NCBI GenBank assembly: GCA_031553495.1
Contig: JAVBLN010000016.1
Coordinates: 1-64,000 of the forward strand
Direction: 5' to 3'
DNA length: 64,000 nucleotides
Origin: Pinibacter sp031553495
GTDB lineage: Bacteria > Bacteroidota > Bacteroidia > Chitinophagales > Chitinophagaceae
The position numbers were made by a program, and so were the translations under genes. This document shows, one piece after another, positions 63,928 through 64,000 of the stretch. A model generated the notes under the pieces. That model searched no databases, was not told the origin of the DNA, and was given only the letters and a program-made list of their open reading frames with translations. The stretch's first letter is position 1; the number at the start of each line of letters is the position of its first letter.

Positions 63928-64000
63928 TTACCAGCCCAAAACCCATTTTATTTGTTGATGATATTTTTCTTCTGGCCTAACAAGTGTTGATTCGAAATAA
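63928..64000 (-). CDS. C-terminal 23 codons of an unidentified upstream gene (partial)
   Basis: One minus-strand frame is open from the window edge to TAA at 63928-63930. It ends in LVRPEEKYHQQIKWVLGW, a natural-looking protein end. The 28-bp spacing to the next start fits an operon. The other two frames close quickly. Too short to assign a family. Confidence 0.45.
   Translation of the reverse strand, partial: YFESTLVRPEEKYHQQIKWVLGW

Overview
The window looks like a chromosomal segment of a Bacteroidota bacterium, most likely a Chitinophagaceae-type soil or plant-associated organism; this is inferred from gene families, not proven. The signs are two SusC/SusD pairs with DUF4959/DUF5000-type and DUF4998-type surface lipoproteins, an ECF sigma factor with a FecR/DUF4974 anti-sigma factor, AT-rich DNA, A-rich leaders instead of strong Shine-Dalgarno sites, and many secreted glycoside hydrolases. 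It is essentially one very large polysaccharide utilisation locus (PUL), or two fused ones. Every gene is on the minus strand except one AraC-type regulator, so transcription runs from high to low coordinates. No rRNA, tRNA, CRISPR, transposase or phage gene was seen.

Right block (64000 to 40857): the tail of an unidentified gene, a clan GH-D alpha-galactosidase-like enzyme, a GH2 beta-mannosidase, an ECF sigma factor, FecR, SusC with an STN signalling domain, SusD, two surface glycan-binding lipoproteins, a GH2 enzyme with an inserted F5/8 domain whose end runs into a GH43 frame at an A-tract, and a GH3 enzyme. Middle (38.9 to 40.5 kb): a SusC gene without STN, divergent from the AraC regulator. 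Left block (38896 to 1): SusC, SusD, two lipoproteins, an unassigned (alpha/alpha)6 enzyme, GH29-GH110-GH95, GH92, a divergent GH95-like enzyme, an SGNH acetylesterase, a small orphan secreted protein, GH95, clan GH-D, a GH43-like propeller enzyme, GH29, GH3-PA14, GH29, GH92, and a partial beta-propeller lipoprotein.

The 19 enzymes are nearly all predicted exo-acting and secreted. Together they could remove alpha-fucose (GH29 x3, GH95 x2 plus one relative), alpha-galactose (GH110, GH-D x2), alpha-mannose (GH92 x2), beta-mannose (GH2), beta-glucose or beta-xylose (GH3 x2), GH43 substrates and acetyl groups. The likely target is a branched, fucosylated heteroglycan or glycoprotein glycan. No endo-glycanase, lyase or sulfatase is visible, so the backbone is not known.

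Two non-genic features stand out. First, 14 of the 15 intergenic gaps above 200 bp (and two shorter ones) carry one or both ends of a dispersed inverted-repeat family with three sequence subtypes; in five gaps two ends face each other to make a 240-295 bp MITE-like unit. Second, the GH2 frame meets the GH43 frame at a ten-adenine tract holding a dnaX-type A_AAA_AAG heptamer in exact -1 phase. This could yield a roughly 1,494-residue GH2-GH43 fusion, and no other reading seen gives the GH43 domain its catalytic base. Composite heptanucleotide-repeat elements with a 38-bp palindromic core are a third unusual feature.
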